Notes: generated by a model from the sequence alone, not told the origin. A DNA stretch of 64,000 nt from JANXXV01 sp038230275 (GCA_038230275.1 JBBRNO010000021.1:4015-68014), one strand, 5' to 3'. Positions 53,372-63,400 are shown, numbered from the stretch's first letter. Numbers and translations: made by a program.

Positions 53372-53628
53372 AACCCATCTACTTCATTATCGGTGGCATC
53401 GCTTTCGTCGGTCTGCTGTTCTACCTTACGCTCGGTCAGAAGCATTATCGGGTGGAAGTCTGCGTTGCTTATCTTGGACGCACCGATTGCCGCACCGCAT
53501 CGGCTGCAACAAAGCAGCAGGCGCAGCGCACGGCCACGGAAAACGCATGCGCTCTGATTGCGTCCGGCATGACGGATTCCATCGCCTGCGCGAACACCGT
53601 GCCTACCAGCATCAAGTGGCTGGAGTAG
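53368..53628 (+). CDS. Small membrane-anchored protein of unknown function
   Basis: 86 residues from a GTG at 53368 overlapping the accA stop (GTGA). One N-terminal helix (IYFIIGGIAFVGLLFYLTL) is followed by an outside domain with four cysteines (VEVCVAYLGRTDCRTASA, ENACALIASGMTDSIACANT) that could form two disulfides. Function unknown, but the coupling and cysteine spacing suggest a real periplasmic product. Confidence 0.75.
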   Translation: MKPIYFIIGGIAFVGLLFYLTLGQKHYRVEVCVAYLGRTDCRTASAATKQQAQRTATENACALIASGMTDSIACANTVPTSIKWLE

Positions 53629-53952
53629 TTATCTGGTCGTCCCGCTGCCCGGTTCGACGATCTCGCCTTCATTACCGGAGTCGCGATTAAGCGGATAGCC
53701 GACGACTTTGCCCTGTATTGTGACACCGCAGCAGTAGTTGAATCTTCCCGAGGTAATGCCGGTCAGCGGATCGTCCCCGGTGCGGAATTCCGCGGCGGAA
53801 AACGACTCTGACGGTACCATCAAGACTCGAACCGGACCGGAGCTGGAGACGAATTGCAGGCCGTCGCCTTTCAGCATCTTCATCGCCGCTGGTTCCGCGG
53901 TGACAGTTCCCTGGGTAGTATCGTAGATCAATGTAATTGTGTTCAGTGACAT
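53629..53952 (-). CDS. Small protein of unknown function
   Basis: 107 residues, beginning MSLNTITLIYDTTQGTVTAE after an AAGGAG site six bases before the ATG. Mostly beta in character, with a middle of GLQFVSSSGPVRVLMVPSES and a CC pair in GRFNYCCGVTIQGKV. No signal or membrane helix. Family not recognised. It follows the sigma/kinase chimera gene by 28 bases on the same strand. Confidence 0.62.
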   Translation of the reverse strand: MSLNTITLIYDTTQGTVTAEPAAMKMLKGDGLQFVSSSGPVRVLMVPSESFSAAEFRTGDDPLTGITSGRFNYCCGVTIQGKVVGYPLNRDSGNEGEIVEPGSGTTR

Positions 53953-53980
53953 TTGTTTCTCCTTGTTTTTAGGTTTGGAA

Positions 53981-54280
53981 CTACCGTTTTAGTAACTCTA
54001 GAAACTGCGGATCTTTTTGGAGATCGGCCAGCAACGGATCGTGGCTCAAGTCCGATGCCAGGGACTTCGGCGATTCGCGAAGCATCACCAGCCGGAAGTA
54101 GGTTTCGTTCAACAGCGCAGTGGGCTGCAGCGAATGGTCGGAGCGTTCCCGGTTCATCAAAGCGCCGGCGATTTTGCGCAGGTCCGGAAGCACCAGCTGA
54201 AACAGCCTGTCTTCGACACTGCGATCCCCACCGCTCCAGGCGCGGAGCAAAGCAGTGACCTCGCCGCCACCGTCTGCCAT
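53981..54280 (-). pseudogene. Chimera of ECF sigma N-terminus and protein kinase/TPR C-terminal tail
   Basis: 99 residues. The first 65 or so (EVTALLRAWSGGDRSVEDRL, LRKIAGALMNRERSDHSLQP, TALLNETYFRLV) are region 2 of an acidobacterial ECF sigma factor. Instead of region 4 the frame continues into SKSLASDLS-like sequence (SPKSLASDLSHDPLLADLQK, then DPQFLELLKR), the typical end of serine/threonine kinase-TPR proteins. In this lineage ECF sigma and kinase genes often lie next to each other, so an internal deletion could have joined them. It lacks region 4 and cannot be a normal sigma factor. Confidence 0.7.
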
Positions 54281-54445
54281 ATTGACCGTCTTGTAAACCC
54301 GCTGAATCTTGCCATGCGCCGGGGTGGGACGGAATAGAACGACTTGGGTTGTAAGTACTGGTGCGAACGCCATGGCTACCCATAAGAGCGTGGCTGGCTG
54401 GGAAAGTCCGCCAAGTATTTTGCATGCCCATCTACAATAGTTGGC

Positions 54446-55429
54446 GTGTTCCCAATCCTGCGAAATCTGGCGCCTTGGATGGCCGGCTTCTGTATGTTGT
54501 TCGCACTGGATGCGGCACTCTTCCGTACCCCTTATTACCGCCGGATTCTAGAGCCCGAATCGTACGCGGGCCAGGTGGAGAGGTTGATCGGTACCGGAGG
54601 GAACCAGTCGATAGCGGTGTTGGGCGATTCCCGCATTGCGGAAGGCTTTTCGGCCCGGGTGGCTGACGGGCAGCAACCGGGTTGGCGGTTCCTGAACGCC
54701 GCAGTTCCGGGGTCGACTCCGCGTTGTTGGTATTACCTGCTGCGGGATCTTGATCCACAGGTGGGACGGTTCAAAAAGATTGTACTTCCGGTGGACTCCT
54801 ACGAGGACGAGGACGGCCCGTGGGAATGGGCTGACCGCACTCTGGATGTGAACATTCTGGCGGCTCGGCTTCGGTTGGAGGATACGCTTTCGTTCGCCGC
54901 CTCCTTCCACTCGGCCGAGGCACGCTGGAATGCGTTGCTGGTTTGCCTGTTGAAAGGTCTGGCGTTGCGTGAGGACCTGCAGGCGTTTCTGGCGCACCCT
55001 GCATCGCGGCTGGATAAAGCGGCTCTGTACCGGGCATCCGGAGCCGAGTGGACGTACAACTATGACGGGAATCCAAAGAATCTGGTGGGGAGCACACTTC
55101 CCGATCCTTCGAGACGCCAACCTTCGCCGCAAACCGGCTTGTACGGGGCGTATCGCCGTGCATGGTTCGGCCGGATCCTCAGCCGCTACAAGGATTCCGG
55201 CACGGCCATCGTCTTCCTTCGGCTCCCTCGGGGGCCAGTTGTTCCGCCGGTAGGCCACGCGGGCCCAGGAAGTTCCATCCGTGGATTCACCGGCGTGACG
55301 GTTCTTCCGGAGAGCCTCTTCAATGCTCTGGAAGCGCCGGAATACTTCTTCGACGAACTGCATCTGAACGCCCGCGGCAGACAGTTGTTTTCCACGCAGC
55401 TGGCCGGCGTTCTGGCAGGACCGGGCTGA
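54446..55429 (+). CDS. SGNH-like membrane-anchored protein
   Basis: 327 residues with an N-terminal helix (NLAPWMAGFCMLFALDAALF). The SGNH block I is IAVLGDSRIAEGF (about 56-68, serine in GDSR). The late Asp-His pair appears in YFFDELHLNARGRQLFS near residue 304. This arrangement fits the SGNH partners of MBOAT acyltransferases (DltD/AlgX-like). GTG start at 54446. Its stop overlaps the ATG of the MBOAT gene (TGATG). Confidence 0.78.
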   Translation: MFPILRNLAPWMAGFCMLFALDAALFRTPYYRRILEPESYAGQVERLIGTGGNQSIAVLGDSRIAEGFSARVADGQQPGWRFLNAAVPGSTPRCWYYLLRDLDPQVGRFKKIVLPVDSYEDEDGPWEWADRTLDVNILAARLRLEDTLSFAASFHSAEARWNALLVCLLKGLALREDLQAFLAHPASRLDKAALYRASGAEWTYNYDGNPKNLVGSTLPDPSRRQPSPQTGLYGAYRRAWFGRILSRYKDSGTAIVFLRLPRGPVVPPVGHAGPGSSIRGFTGVTVLPESLFNALEAPEYFFDELHLNARGRQLFSTQLAGVLAGPG

Positions 55430-56790
55430 TGCTGTTTCAAACGCCGCAGTTCATCCTGTTCCTGCTGTTGGTCCTGATTCTGTTCCACGCGGTACCCTTC
55501 CGTCTGGGTCGATTTGTGCTGCTGGCCGCCAGCTATGCGTTCTACATGATGTGGAACGCGAAGTTCGTGCTACTTCTTCTGCTTTTGACGGTAGTAGATT
55601 TCTGCGCGGCCTTGCTCATGTCGGGCAGCGTGGCGCGCAAGCGGCGGACGTGGCTGATCATGGGCCTGTCGGCGAACCTTGGGTTCCTGGGTTTCTTCAA
55701 ATACTACAATTTCTTCGCCGCATCGCTGGCCAGTTTGACTCACGTTCCCGAGCAGAGCCTGCTACTGCAGATTGTGCTTCCAGTGGGCATCAGCTTCCAT
55801 ACGTTTCAGAGCATCTCCTATCTGGTGGATGTCTACCGCGGCGAACAACAGCCGGTTCGCAACTTCGTGGACTATGCGCTGTACATTGCGTTCTTTCCGC
55901 AACTGGTGGCCGGGCCTATTGTGCGTGCCCGCGACTTCTTCCACGATCTGTATCATTGGCGCCCGCCCTCGGCCGAGGTCTTCAGCAGCGGCTGTTTCCT
56001 GATACTGCAGGGGATGGTGAAGAAGTTGGTTCTTGCCGACCGGTTTGGAGCTGTCGCTGCGTTGTATTTTGGGGATGTGACGGCGCATCCGGGGGCGCTT
56101 TCCGCCTGGTCTGGCGCCTTTGCATTCGCGTTTCAGATCTACTTCGATTTTTCCGCCTATACCGACATCGCTATCGGCTCCGCGGCGCTATTCGGTTTTC
56201 ACTTCCCCGCCAATTTTCGCGATCCGTACTTTTCCACCAGCGTCACGGAGTTCTGGCGGCGCTGGCATATGTCGCTCTCTTCGTGGCTGCGGGACTATCT
56301 CTATATTCCCCTGGGCGGGAACCGGCACGGCAGTTGGGCAACGTATCGAAACATCATGATCACCATGCTGCTGGGCGGGCTTTGGCATGGGGCCAGCTGG
56401 AAGTTCGTAGTCTGGGGTGGCTATCAAGGAGTTTTGCTATGCGTCGAGCGACTGATGGCAGGCCGGGTCACTATGCCTGCTTTCGTAAGAGGCTTGTGCA
56501 CATTCGCTCTCATCTCCGTGGGCTGGGTGTTCTTTCGGGCGAATTCGTTGCACGATGCAACGATGGCGATCACGCAGATGGTTTCCAGGAATGCAGGAGC
56601 GTGGCTGTTGGGACCGGCAGACCTGTTGCTATTGGCGTCTGCCGTGCTCGCCGCCCGCTGGCCGATGCTGGAACGCATGGCTCAAGCGCCAAGCTGGACG
56701 AAGTTGGCGGTAATTGTTTGTGGCCTAGTAGTGATCGAGCTGTTCGCCGCCGGTGAGGGCACTGTACCGTTCATCTATTTCCAGTTCTAA
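55429..56790 (+). CDS. MBOAT-family O-acyltransferase (AlgI-like)
   Basis: 453 residues with around ten membrane helices. Family features: FKYYNFFAASLASLTHVPEQ, VLPVGISFHTFQSISYLVDV, AFFPQLVAGPIVRARDFFHD, YFDFSAYTDIAIGSAALFG, and the catalytic histidine in MLLGGLWHGASWKFVVWGGY (about residue 313). AlgI-type proteins pass acyl groups, usually acetyl, across the membrane for transfer to polysaccharide. With the SGNH protein upstream it forms a two-gene O-acylation unit. The start at 55429 is preferred because it opens the first helix. The 3' end overlaps the convergent MFS gene. Confidence 0.93.
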   Translation: MLFQTPQFILFLLLVLILFHAVPFRLGRFVLLAASYAFYMMWNAKFVLLLLLLTVVDFCAALLMSGSVARKRRTWLIMGLSANLGFLGFFKYYNFFAASLASLTHVPEQSLLLQIVLPVGISFHTFQSISYLVDVYRGEQQPVRNFVDYALYIAFFPQLVAGPIVRARDFFHDLYHWRPPSAEVFSSGCFLILQGMVKKLVLADRFGAVAALYFGDVTAHPGALSAWSGAFAFAFQIYFDFSAYTDIAIGSAALFGFHFPANFRDPYFSTSVTEFWRRWHMSLSSWLRDYLYIPLGGNRHGSWATYRNIMITMLLGGLWHGASWKFVVWGGYQGVLLCVERLMAGRVTMPAFVRGLCTFALISVGWVFFRANSLHDATMAITQMVSRNAGAWLLGPADLLLLASAVLAARWPMLERMAQAPSWTKLAVIVCGLVVIELFAAGEGTVPFIYFQF

Positions 56791-57961
56791 GCAGCAGCAC
56801 ACCCGCCACTACCATCAATGCGGCGGCCAGTTCAAAGGCGCCGGCCAAGCCCAGGCTGTTCTTGAAGAACCCCGCGGAGACGGCGATGACTCCGCCGGCC
56901 AGACAGCTGAACATGTTCAGCAGCCCATAGCCGGTGCTGCGCAGTTCCGGCCGGACAAACTGACTTAAGACCGGCATCGTATTGCAATCATAAATGCCGC
57001 GCCCGAAACCGAAGGTGACAATACCGAGGATAAACGTTGGGATGGAATGAGTGAAGCCCACAAGAAACAGGAACGGCGCGGCCAGCAGGATGCCCGCTGC
57101 CTGCATCAGAATCCGGCCTCTGGGCGAAACGGCTTGCCAACGATCGGATAGCATTCCGCCCACCAGAATTCCGGCGTAGCTGGCGGCTTGCAAATAGATC
57201 GTGGCGGAGAATCCCGCGGAAGCCATGCCCAATTGGAATCTCTCCACCAGATAGAAAGGCAGCCAGGTGTAGATCAGCCAGTTCGCCATGGCGACGATGG
57301 AGAAGGCTGCGGCCAACCGCGCGAAATTCGGGCTTCGCAGCACTTCGCGAATGCTGGCGCCTATCGAAAGTGGATCGGCTTCGCGGACATCCTCCGGTTG
57401 TGAGCGGAGGAACCACCACAAGACAAAAAGATAGACTACACCGATGGCGCCGAGGATAGTGAAAACGGGCCGCCATCCGTGGCGCTCTCCCATCCACCCG
57501 CCCCACGCGCCACCCAGGATCACTCCGGAATAGAGGCCGCTTTGATGAAGTCCCGCGGCCACCGAGCGTGTGCGGTCAGGATGCGCCGCCACCACCAATG
57601 CCAGGGCGGCCGGCAGATAACACGCTTCGCTGATACCCATCAACGCGCGCGTGACCAGAAGTTCGGGGATGGTTCTGACGAATCCCGTCAGCCAGGTGAC
57701 CACACTCCAAACCAGCAGGCTGAACAGGATCACGCGCACGCGGCCTACTCGATCCGCAATGTAGCCGGCCAGCGGCCCCAGCAGGCCGTACGTCCACAAG
57801 AAGACGGTTCCAATCAGGCCCAGTTCAGTGGGAGTGGCATGGAGATCTTTTTCCAGCAGCGGGAACAACGAGAAGACAACTTGCCGGTCCCGATAGTTCA
57901 GCGTGGCGACGACGCACAGGAGCGCGACGAGGCTCCACGGGGATAGCGCCGGGACGTTCAT
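56771..57961 (-). CDS. MFS transporter
   Basis: 396 residues with twelve predicted helices. The N-terminal motif NYRDRQVVFSLFPLL (about 22-36) and the loop GYIADRVGRVRVILFSLLVW (motif A) are typical of the anion:cation symporter-like/sugar acid MFS group. The gene begins directly after the stop of the aldolase gene upstream (adjacent codons). It therefore probably imports the substrate of that aldolase. Confidence 0.9.
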   Translation of the reverse strand: MNVPALSPWSLVALLCVVATLNYRDRQVVFSLFPLLEKDLHATPTELGLIGTVFLWTYGLLGPLAGYIADRVGRVRVILFSLLVWSVVTWLTGFVRTIPELLVTRALMGISEACYLPAALALVVAAHPDRTRSVAAGLHQSGLYSGVILGGAWGGWMGERHGWRPVFTILGAIGVVYLFVLWWFLRSQPEDVREADPLSIGASIREVLRSPNFARLAAAFSIVAMANWLIYTWLPFYLVERFQLGMASAGFSATIYLQAASYAGILVGGMLSDRWQAVSPRGRILMQAAGILLAAPFLFLVGFTHSIPTFILGIVTFGFGRGIYDCNTMPVLSQFVRPELRSTGYGLLNMFSCLAGGVIAVSAGFFKNSLGLAGAFELAAALMVVAGVLLLRTGNR

Positions 57962-58849
57962 TTAGGCTATCGCGGAAGACTGAAACTCAAATAGTGGCTC
58001 CACCGCGGTACGAAGTTGCCGCTCCAACTGGGGCGTGAGTTCGCCCGACTGCGGCATGGAGGAACCGCAATCGATTCCGGACCAGCCGAGAATCGCTTTC
58101 ACCGATGGGATGACCGGAAAGTGCAGCACGATTTCGATCAATGTATTGATGCGAGCCTGCAGCACCTGCGCATCCTCCCAACGATTGGACCGCGCTGCTT
58201 CATACACGCTGACGAACGCTTCCGGCAGCAAATTGTAAAAGGTGCCGATTCCGCCGCTGGCGCCCATCAACAGACCCGCTGCCAGCACCTCATCGCGGCC
58301 ATTGAAGACGATGCCGCCGGCGCGGCGAATCAGCGAAAGACGATAGAGATCGAAGTCGGTGAACTTGAGCCCAACCACGTTGGGGATGGAACAGAGGTCG
58401 AGGATCTGTTCCACCGACCCGATGACATTGGTGAGCTGGGGATAGTAGTAAACAAGGAAGGGAAGTTCGCCGGCTTCGGCCAGCGATTCATAATAGTGGC
58501 GAACGGCGGGGAAGCCGTTGGCGGAGAGCGGCGGCAGGCTGCTGATGGCGTGCGCGCCGGTCTTTCTGGCGTGTACGGCCAATTCCAGAGCATCGGCTGG
58601 ATCGTGGGCGCCTACGTGGACCACGATATTTCGCCCCGCTGGCGAGAAGCGGCAGGCGACTTCCGCCGCATCTTTGCGAACGCTTTTCGGAAGATGCAGG
58701 CCCTCGCCCGTTTGTCCGCAGATGTAAACGCCGCTGGCGCCGGCATCGAACACTTTCTCAAGCAGCTTTTCAAATGAGCTGCGCATTAAGGCGCCGTCCG
58801 CGTTCAAGGGCGTAACCAGCGCCGGTAGAATTCCCGATAGTGTTTGCAC
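57962..58849 (-). CDS. DapA-superfamily aldolase (N-acetylneuraminate lyase-like)
   Basis: 295 residues, a TIM barrel of class I aldolases. The Schiff-base lysine is in NVVGLKFTDFDLYRL (about residue 164). The catalytic tyrosine motif is FLVYYYPQLT near 131-140. The phosphate/carboxylate loop is GQTGEGLHL (in place of GTTGE). The YYYP and GLKFT elements match N-acetylneuraminate lyase more than dihydrodipicolinate synthase. GTG start at 58849. Together with the MFS gene it forms a two-gene catabolic operon under a strong promoter. Confidence 0.88.
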   Translation of the reverse strand: MQTLSGILPALVTPLNADGALMRSSFEKLLEKVFDAGASGVYICGQTGEGLHLPKSVRKDAAEVACRFSPAGRNIVVHVGAHDPADALELAVHARKTGAHAISSLPPLSANGFPAVRHYYESLAEAGELPFLVYYYPQLTNVIGSVEQILDLCSIPNVVGLKFTDFDLYRLSLIRRAGGIVFNGRDEVLAAGLLMGASGGIGTFYNLLPEAFVSVYEAARSNRWEDAQVLQARINTLIEIVLHFPVIPSVKAILGWSGIDCGSSMPQSGELTPQLERQLRTAVEPLFEFQSSAIA

Positions 58850-58863
58850 AAAGATCCCTACCC

Positions 58864-58892
58864 ACTATAGTGAATCGAAAAAACGATTCCAA
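58864..58892 (-). promoter_or_regulatory. Promoter of the aldolase-MFS operon
   Basis: Leftward TTGGAA (58892-58887), 17-base spacer, TATAGT (58869-58864). Both hexamers are near consensus with ideal spacing. The start site would lie only some 8 bases before the GTG, so the transcript would be nearly leaderless, which is odd. Confidence 0.65.
58872..58889. promoter_or_regulatory. Operator-like inverted repeat within the aldolase promoter
   Basis: GAATCG and CGATTC flank six A residues, a perfect 6-6-6 palindrome. It covers the spacer and the last bases of the -35 box of the promoter above, where a bound repressor would block RNA polymerase. The regulator is not encoded next to it. Confidence 0.62.
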
Positions 58893-58949
58893 TTCTCATG
58901 CAGTTGCTGTAGAATTCCAGGCACCGCTGTTTCACACAGGAGAGTATGC

Positions 58950-59750
58950 ATGATGAGTTCGAAAATATTTCGCCAGCGCTGCGCGTTCGCGGCATTGGTT
59001 TCAGTTTTGTTGCTTGCCGGTGCGGCTCAGTTGCCGGCGCAAGAGCGAAACTTCCGAAGCACCACCTTCTACAAAATCAATCCTGGACGCGTCGGTGATT
59101 TTCAGGCCGCCGTCAAAGAGTATAACGCCGTGCTTGCCAAGGCCAACTATGACAAACCGTATTCCATGTGGGTTTCGCAAACCGGAGACCGCGAGTACGC
59201 GCTGGTCAGCTATCACGCGAAATTGGCGGAGTTGGACATGTTGCGGGCCGACGATCCGAAACTGAAGAATCAGCAAGCCGACCTGACCCGCATTGCCGGC
59301 CGAATCAATCAGTGCGCGCAGGAATCCCGCCGCTCTCTGGCCGAAGTGGATAAAGACTTGAGTCTGCCGCCGTCGAAGGAAATGCCCAAGATGGTTTCGG
59401 TGTTGCGGATTCATCTTCACCCCGACAAAGTGGATGAGTATCTGGCATTGGTTAAGAGTGAACTGTTGCCGGCTATCAAGAAATCGGGGGTGAAATCGTA
59501 CACCGTGGTAAGAACCCGCTATGGAGGACCGAGAGCGGAACTGATATCCGCAGCCGGGATGGACAGCTGGGCGGACCTGGACGGCACATCTCCGATTGTG
59601 AAAGCGATGGGTGCGGACGCCTACCAGAAGTATCTCAACAAAATAAGACCGTTGATGCAGGATGCGGAGTACAACGTATTTCGGTACCAACCGGAATTGA
59701 GCTTCCGGCCGGACATGCCGGGGGGCGGTTCCACAGGCGGCAGCCGCTAA
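58950..59750 (+). CDS. Exported dimeric alpha-beta-barrel-like protein
   Basis: 266 residues with a signal peptide (cut near AAQLPAQ). Two ABM/NIPSNAP-like units are visible: FRSTTFYKINPGRVGDFQAA with WVSQTGDREYALVSYHAKLA, and VSVLRIHLHPDKVDEYLALV with YTVVRTRYGGPRAELISAAG. Such folds bind small hydrophobic or heme-like ligands. The ending is a Gly/Ser-rich tail. An AGGAGA site precedes the ATG. Function unknown. Confidence 0.75.
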   Translation: MMSSKIFRQRCAFAALVSVLLLAGAAQLPAQERNFRSTTFYKINPGRVGDFQAAVKEYNAVLAKANYDKPYSMWVSQTGDREYALVSYHAKLAELDMLRADDPKLKNQQADLTRIAGRINQCAQESRRSLAEVDKDLSLPPSKEMPKMVSVLRIHLHPDKVDEYLALVKSELLPAIKKSGVKSYTVVRTRYGGPRAELISAAGMDSWADLDGTSPIVKAMGADAYQKYLNKIRPLMQDAEYNVFRYQPELSFRPDMPGGGSTGGSR

Positions 59751-59761
59751 GCTTAGCTTGA

Positions 59762-59793
59762 CCCATGCGGTGGACACCGCGCCGCCGCATGGG
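59762..59793. terminator. Hairpin between convergent genes
   Basis: CCCATGCGG (59762-59770) pairs with CCGCATGGG (59785-59793) around a 14-base loop. It sits between two convergent genes (stop at 59750, stop at 59801). There is no clear T-run on either strand, so it may be a Rho-assisted or weak bidirectional terminator. Confidence 0.5.
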
Positions 59794-59800
59794 AATTGCG

Positions 59801-60406
59801 TTACTTTCGCGGCAGGATCCGAATGTTTCGGAACTCGATCTTTTGGTCTTTCTGGCACTGGAAACCGATCACTCCCGAAGCGTGTTTCGCGTCGCGGGTA
59901 TCCAGCAGCTTCTTGCCGTTCAGAACGATCAGAAAGTGGTCTCCATCGGCCGTGATTTCGTACTTGTTCCACTGATCGCCAAGAATCTTAGTCGGCTCGG
60001 CGAACGCCGAACCCACCAGACTTCCGGTGTTGTACTTGGCGGGCTGGTAATCCCAAATCTGTAATTCGTAACCGGTGATATGGGGCTGGCCTTCTTTCTC
60101 TGAACGGAGAAAGACTCCGCTGTTGACGGTGGCGGCGCCGCGGAATTCGAGTTTCAGATCATAATTCGCAAAAGTGTCTTTGGTACTGAGCCAGCTCATC
60201 ACGGACCCGTCGCAGGCCAACGCGCCGTCTTTCACATGGAAGCTATCGGCCCAGTGGCCTTCCCAGCCGTTCATGGTGGCTCCGTCGAACAGTAATTTCC
60301 AGCCGGCGGAGGACTCCTTTTTCGTCAGCGCGTTGGGCTTATCGGCGGCGGCGGCAAAGCTCGCCGTCAGGGCAATCAAAGTGAGGATGCGGGTTTTAGA
60401 AAACAT
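59801..60406 (-). CDS. DUF1080 (3-keto-disaccharide hydrolase-like) exported protein
   Basis: 201 residues. Signal peptide MFSKTRILTLIALTASFAAA. The DUF1080 concanavalin-like domain shows GWKLLFDGATMNGWEGHWAD, GALACDGSVMSWLSTKDTFA, LKLEFRGAATVNSGVFLRSE and QCQKDQKIEFRNIRIL. Family members act on 3-keto-glycosides. Its ATG at 60406 lies 11 bases inside the end of the TonB receptor gene, so the two are translationally coupled. A role with the receptor in taking up and opening sugars is likely. Confidence 0.88.
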   Translation of the reverse strand: MFSKTRILTLIALTASFAAAADKPNALTKKESSAGWKLLFDGATMNGWEGHWADSFHVKDGALACDGSVMSWLSTKDTFANYDLKLEFRGAATVNSGVFLRSEKEGQPHITGYELQIWDYQPAKYNTGSLVGSAFAEPTKILGDQWNKYEITADGDHFLIVLNGKKLLDTRDAKHASGVIGFQCQKDQKIEFRNIRILPRK

Positions 60407-63400
60407 ATTTTAGGGCGAGCTGTAGGGAACGCATAGTCTTAGCGGAGGTAATGACTCCGAAATTGGATGGACTTCTGGCGTCAGAACTGGGTACGTTCCA
60501 GTTCGGATGATTCGACGCGTTAAAGGCTTCCAGCCGGAAGTTCAGCAGGTGTCTTTCATAAATCTTGATGTTTCTGGCGAGCGACAAATCGGCCTGCGCG
60601 GTGCCTGGCCGGAACAACGTGTTTCTGCCCATGTTTCCAGGCCTCCAGCTTAGATCTGGATTGGTGAAGTTAACGAACGCGATATTCCAGTATTGCTGAG
60701 TTGTGCGGTTGGCCGGAATGGGGCTGATGCCCGTTGCGTCCGGCTGATTGCCTAGCGTATTCAAACCGGCCGTGTCTCCAAGCTGCGAGACATTCACCGG
60801 TGTTCCACCGGAGAGAGTGACGATGCCGCCCAGTTGCCAGCCGCCGGCAAGGGCGCCCAAAACGCCGTTAGTGGCCCATGGCTTTCCGGGGCCGAACGGC
60901 AGTTCATAGACAAAAGACGCCACGAAGCGGTGCCGCAAATCAAATTGCGAAAGACCCCGCTCCGCATGCAGATCGTAGCTGTTCACCGGCCACAAGGTAT
61001 CGCCGGAGTTGGTGCGAATTCCACTGCCGCCGTCAATCGCCTTGGACCAAGTGTAGCCGAGCATGTACGTCAGACCCCTGGAAAAGCGCTGCGTCAATTT
61101 TGCGCTCAGCGCGTGATAGTTGGAATTGTCCACGCCGTCCACTTCCTGCAGGCGACCGTACACGGGCCACGGAGTGCGCGCAATCACGCTTCTGGAATCA
61201 TTTGGACCCGTCTTGGGAACCGGCTGATTGAAGATGCGGAAGCGTTGCAGTTTGTGGCCTTCGTTGCCCAGGTAGCCAACCTCGAGCACGAGATCGTTGG
61301 TCAGTTGGCGCTGCACGTTGAACAGCCATTGCGTGACGTACGGCGTGCGCATGTTTTGGATGTTGCCCAAGATCTGCGGCGCGCCCAGGCAGGTACCGCT
61401 ATACCCGGTACAGGTGAATCGCTGACGCTCCAAGGCCCACGGATCCTGCAGCACCGCGCTGCGGTCTTCAATGCTGGTGATGAACAGATCGCGGCCGGCC
61501 AGATTGCGGGCCATGTCGAAAACGGGGTTGCCGGAATCCTGGACATAGAACATACCGAAGCCAGTCCGTACGGTCCAGCGGTCGGTTGGGCTGTATGACA
61601 GACCGATGCGCGGCGCGAAGTTATTGTTGTCTGAGTTCACCAGGCTACGGCCCATGTACTGATTGCCGGACTGCACCGCCTGTCCATCGGCAAAATGGAA
61701 GTTCAACCCCTCATAGAAATCTCCAGAACCGGGACGGGTGATGATTGGCGGCTTCGCGTTGGCGATCAGGCCGTTGGTGTCGACGCCCGGCCCGAACAGC
61801 TGCACGTTCACGATGCCCCTGTATTTGTCGGCCCACGGACGTGCGTTCTCATACCGCATGCCCACATTCAACGTCATCTTCGGGGTGATTTTCCAATCGT
61901 CCTGAATGTAGGCATAGTAAGAAGTCCGCCGGAGCATGCCGTTCGCCATGGCCACTACGCGCGCCGATTGAGCAGGCAAGCCCAGCAGATAGTCGGCAAA
62001 AATAAATCCACTGGCATTGCGGTTCGCGGGATCGAAGGTGGATTGCCCGTCGAAGATGAATTCGCCGGTAGCCTTCTGGTTGCCGTATTGGTTGTAGCGA
62101 TCGCGCCGCACCTCCACACCTAACTTCAACGAATGCCGTCCCCGCACGATGGATAAATTGTCCATGAATTGGAACGTATCGTCGCGGGTGACCCACGGCG
62201 TGACGCCGCCAAAGCCATTAATCCCGCCGCCGAGGCCGATAGCCGGAACACCATAAGCCAATGGGCTTGCGGCGAACAATCCGTTGATACCGAGCGTTGA
62301 CTGTACGTTCGTATTGTTTGCAAAATATCCAACCAGGTCGTTGTTGAACTGATTCCACGCGAAGCGCGCCTCATTCACGATGGAGTTCGTAATAATGTGT
62401 GCGTTGGAAATCATCCCCTGGCGCACGGTGGTGGCCACCTTAAAGGCGTCGGTTGGAACGGTTGCGTTGGGCACTTGCAAATCGTTACCCCAACTGAAGC
62501 GGCCGAACCAATTCGACTTGGCATTCTGGTTGAAATCGATTCGTTGATTGAACTGATCGGAATCGGTAGGGGAGACGGCGTCGCGCACAAAATTCCGCAC
62601 CAGGTTATTGCCCGGAACAACGGCTTGTGGAAAGTATGGCAGCAATTTTAGCGCGGATGAGCTAAAACGCGATTGAGGGATTTTGTTTCCAGGGAATGGT
62701 GTTGCGGAGACCGCATTTCCAGCGCTATTGAATATGCGCGATGTGGGATCGAAGATGGTGCGGCTCTGCCCGGTGAAGTCACCGGCGCGCATGGCATCGG
62801 TGGCCACGGAAGCACTGACCTGCGTGGTCGAGCGGTCGCGAAGCGCCTCATAGTTGGACATGAAGAACAGGCGATCCTTGCCATTGAACAGTTTGGGAAT
62901 CTGTACCGGGCCGCCGAGGGTAAATCCGTAATTGTTGCGGCGAAACGGATTCTTTCTTCCAGAGTTTTGCAACCACTGCCGCGCGTCAAATGCCGAATTC
63001 CTTAGAAATTCGAAAGCCGCGCCATGATACTCATTGGTTCCCGATTTCGTGGTGGCGTTGATCTGGGACGCGCCCCGCCCGAACTCGGCGGAATAGATAC
63101 CCGTTTGTACTTTGAACTCCTGCAGCGCATCCACCGACGGATGAATGATGTAGGAGTTGAAATTCGGATCGGTGTTCTCTACGCCATCAAGAGTGTAGCG
63201 GTTGTATTCCAGACGCTGGCCGGCGATGGAGAGCGAGGTGTTGCTGCGTGTGCCGCCCTGCAGCCCGCCTGCGCCACCAGCTCCGCCCTCCGTGCTGACA
63301 TTGGGGCTGAGAGTTACCAGTTGCAGATAGTCGCGTCCGTTCAACGGCAGATCGACAATGCGACGATTGTCTATCACGGTGCCAAGTGCGGTGCTCTCGG

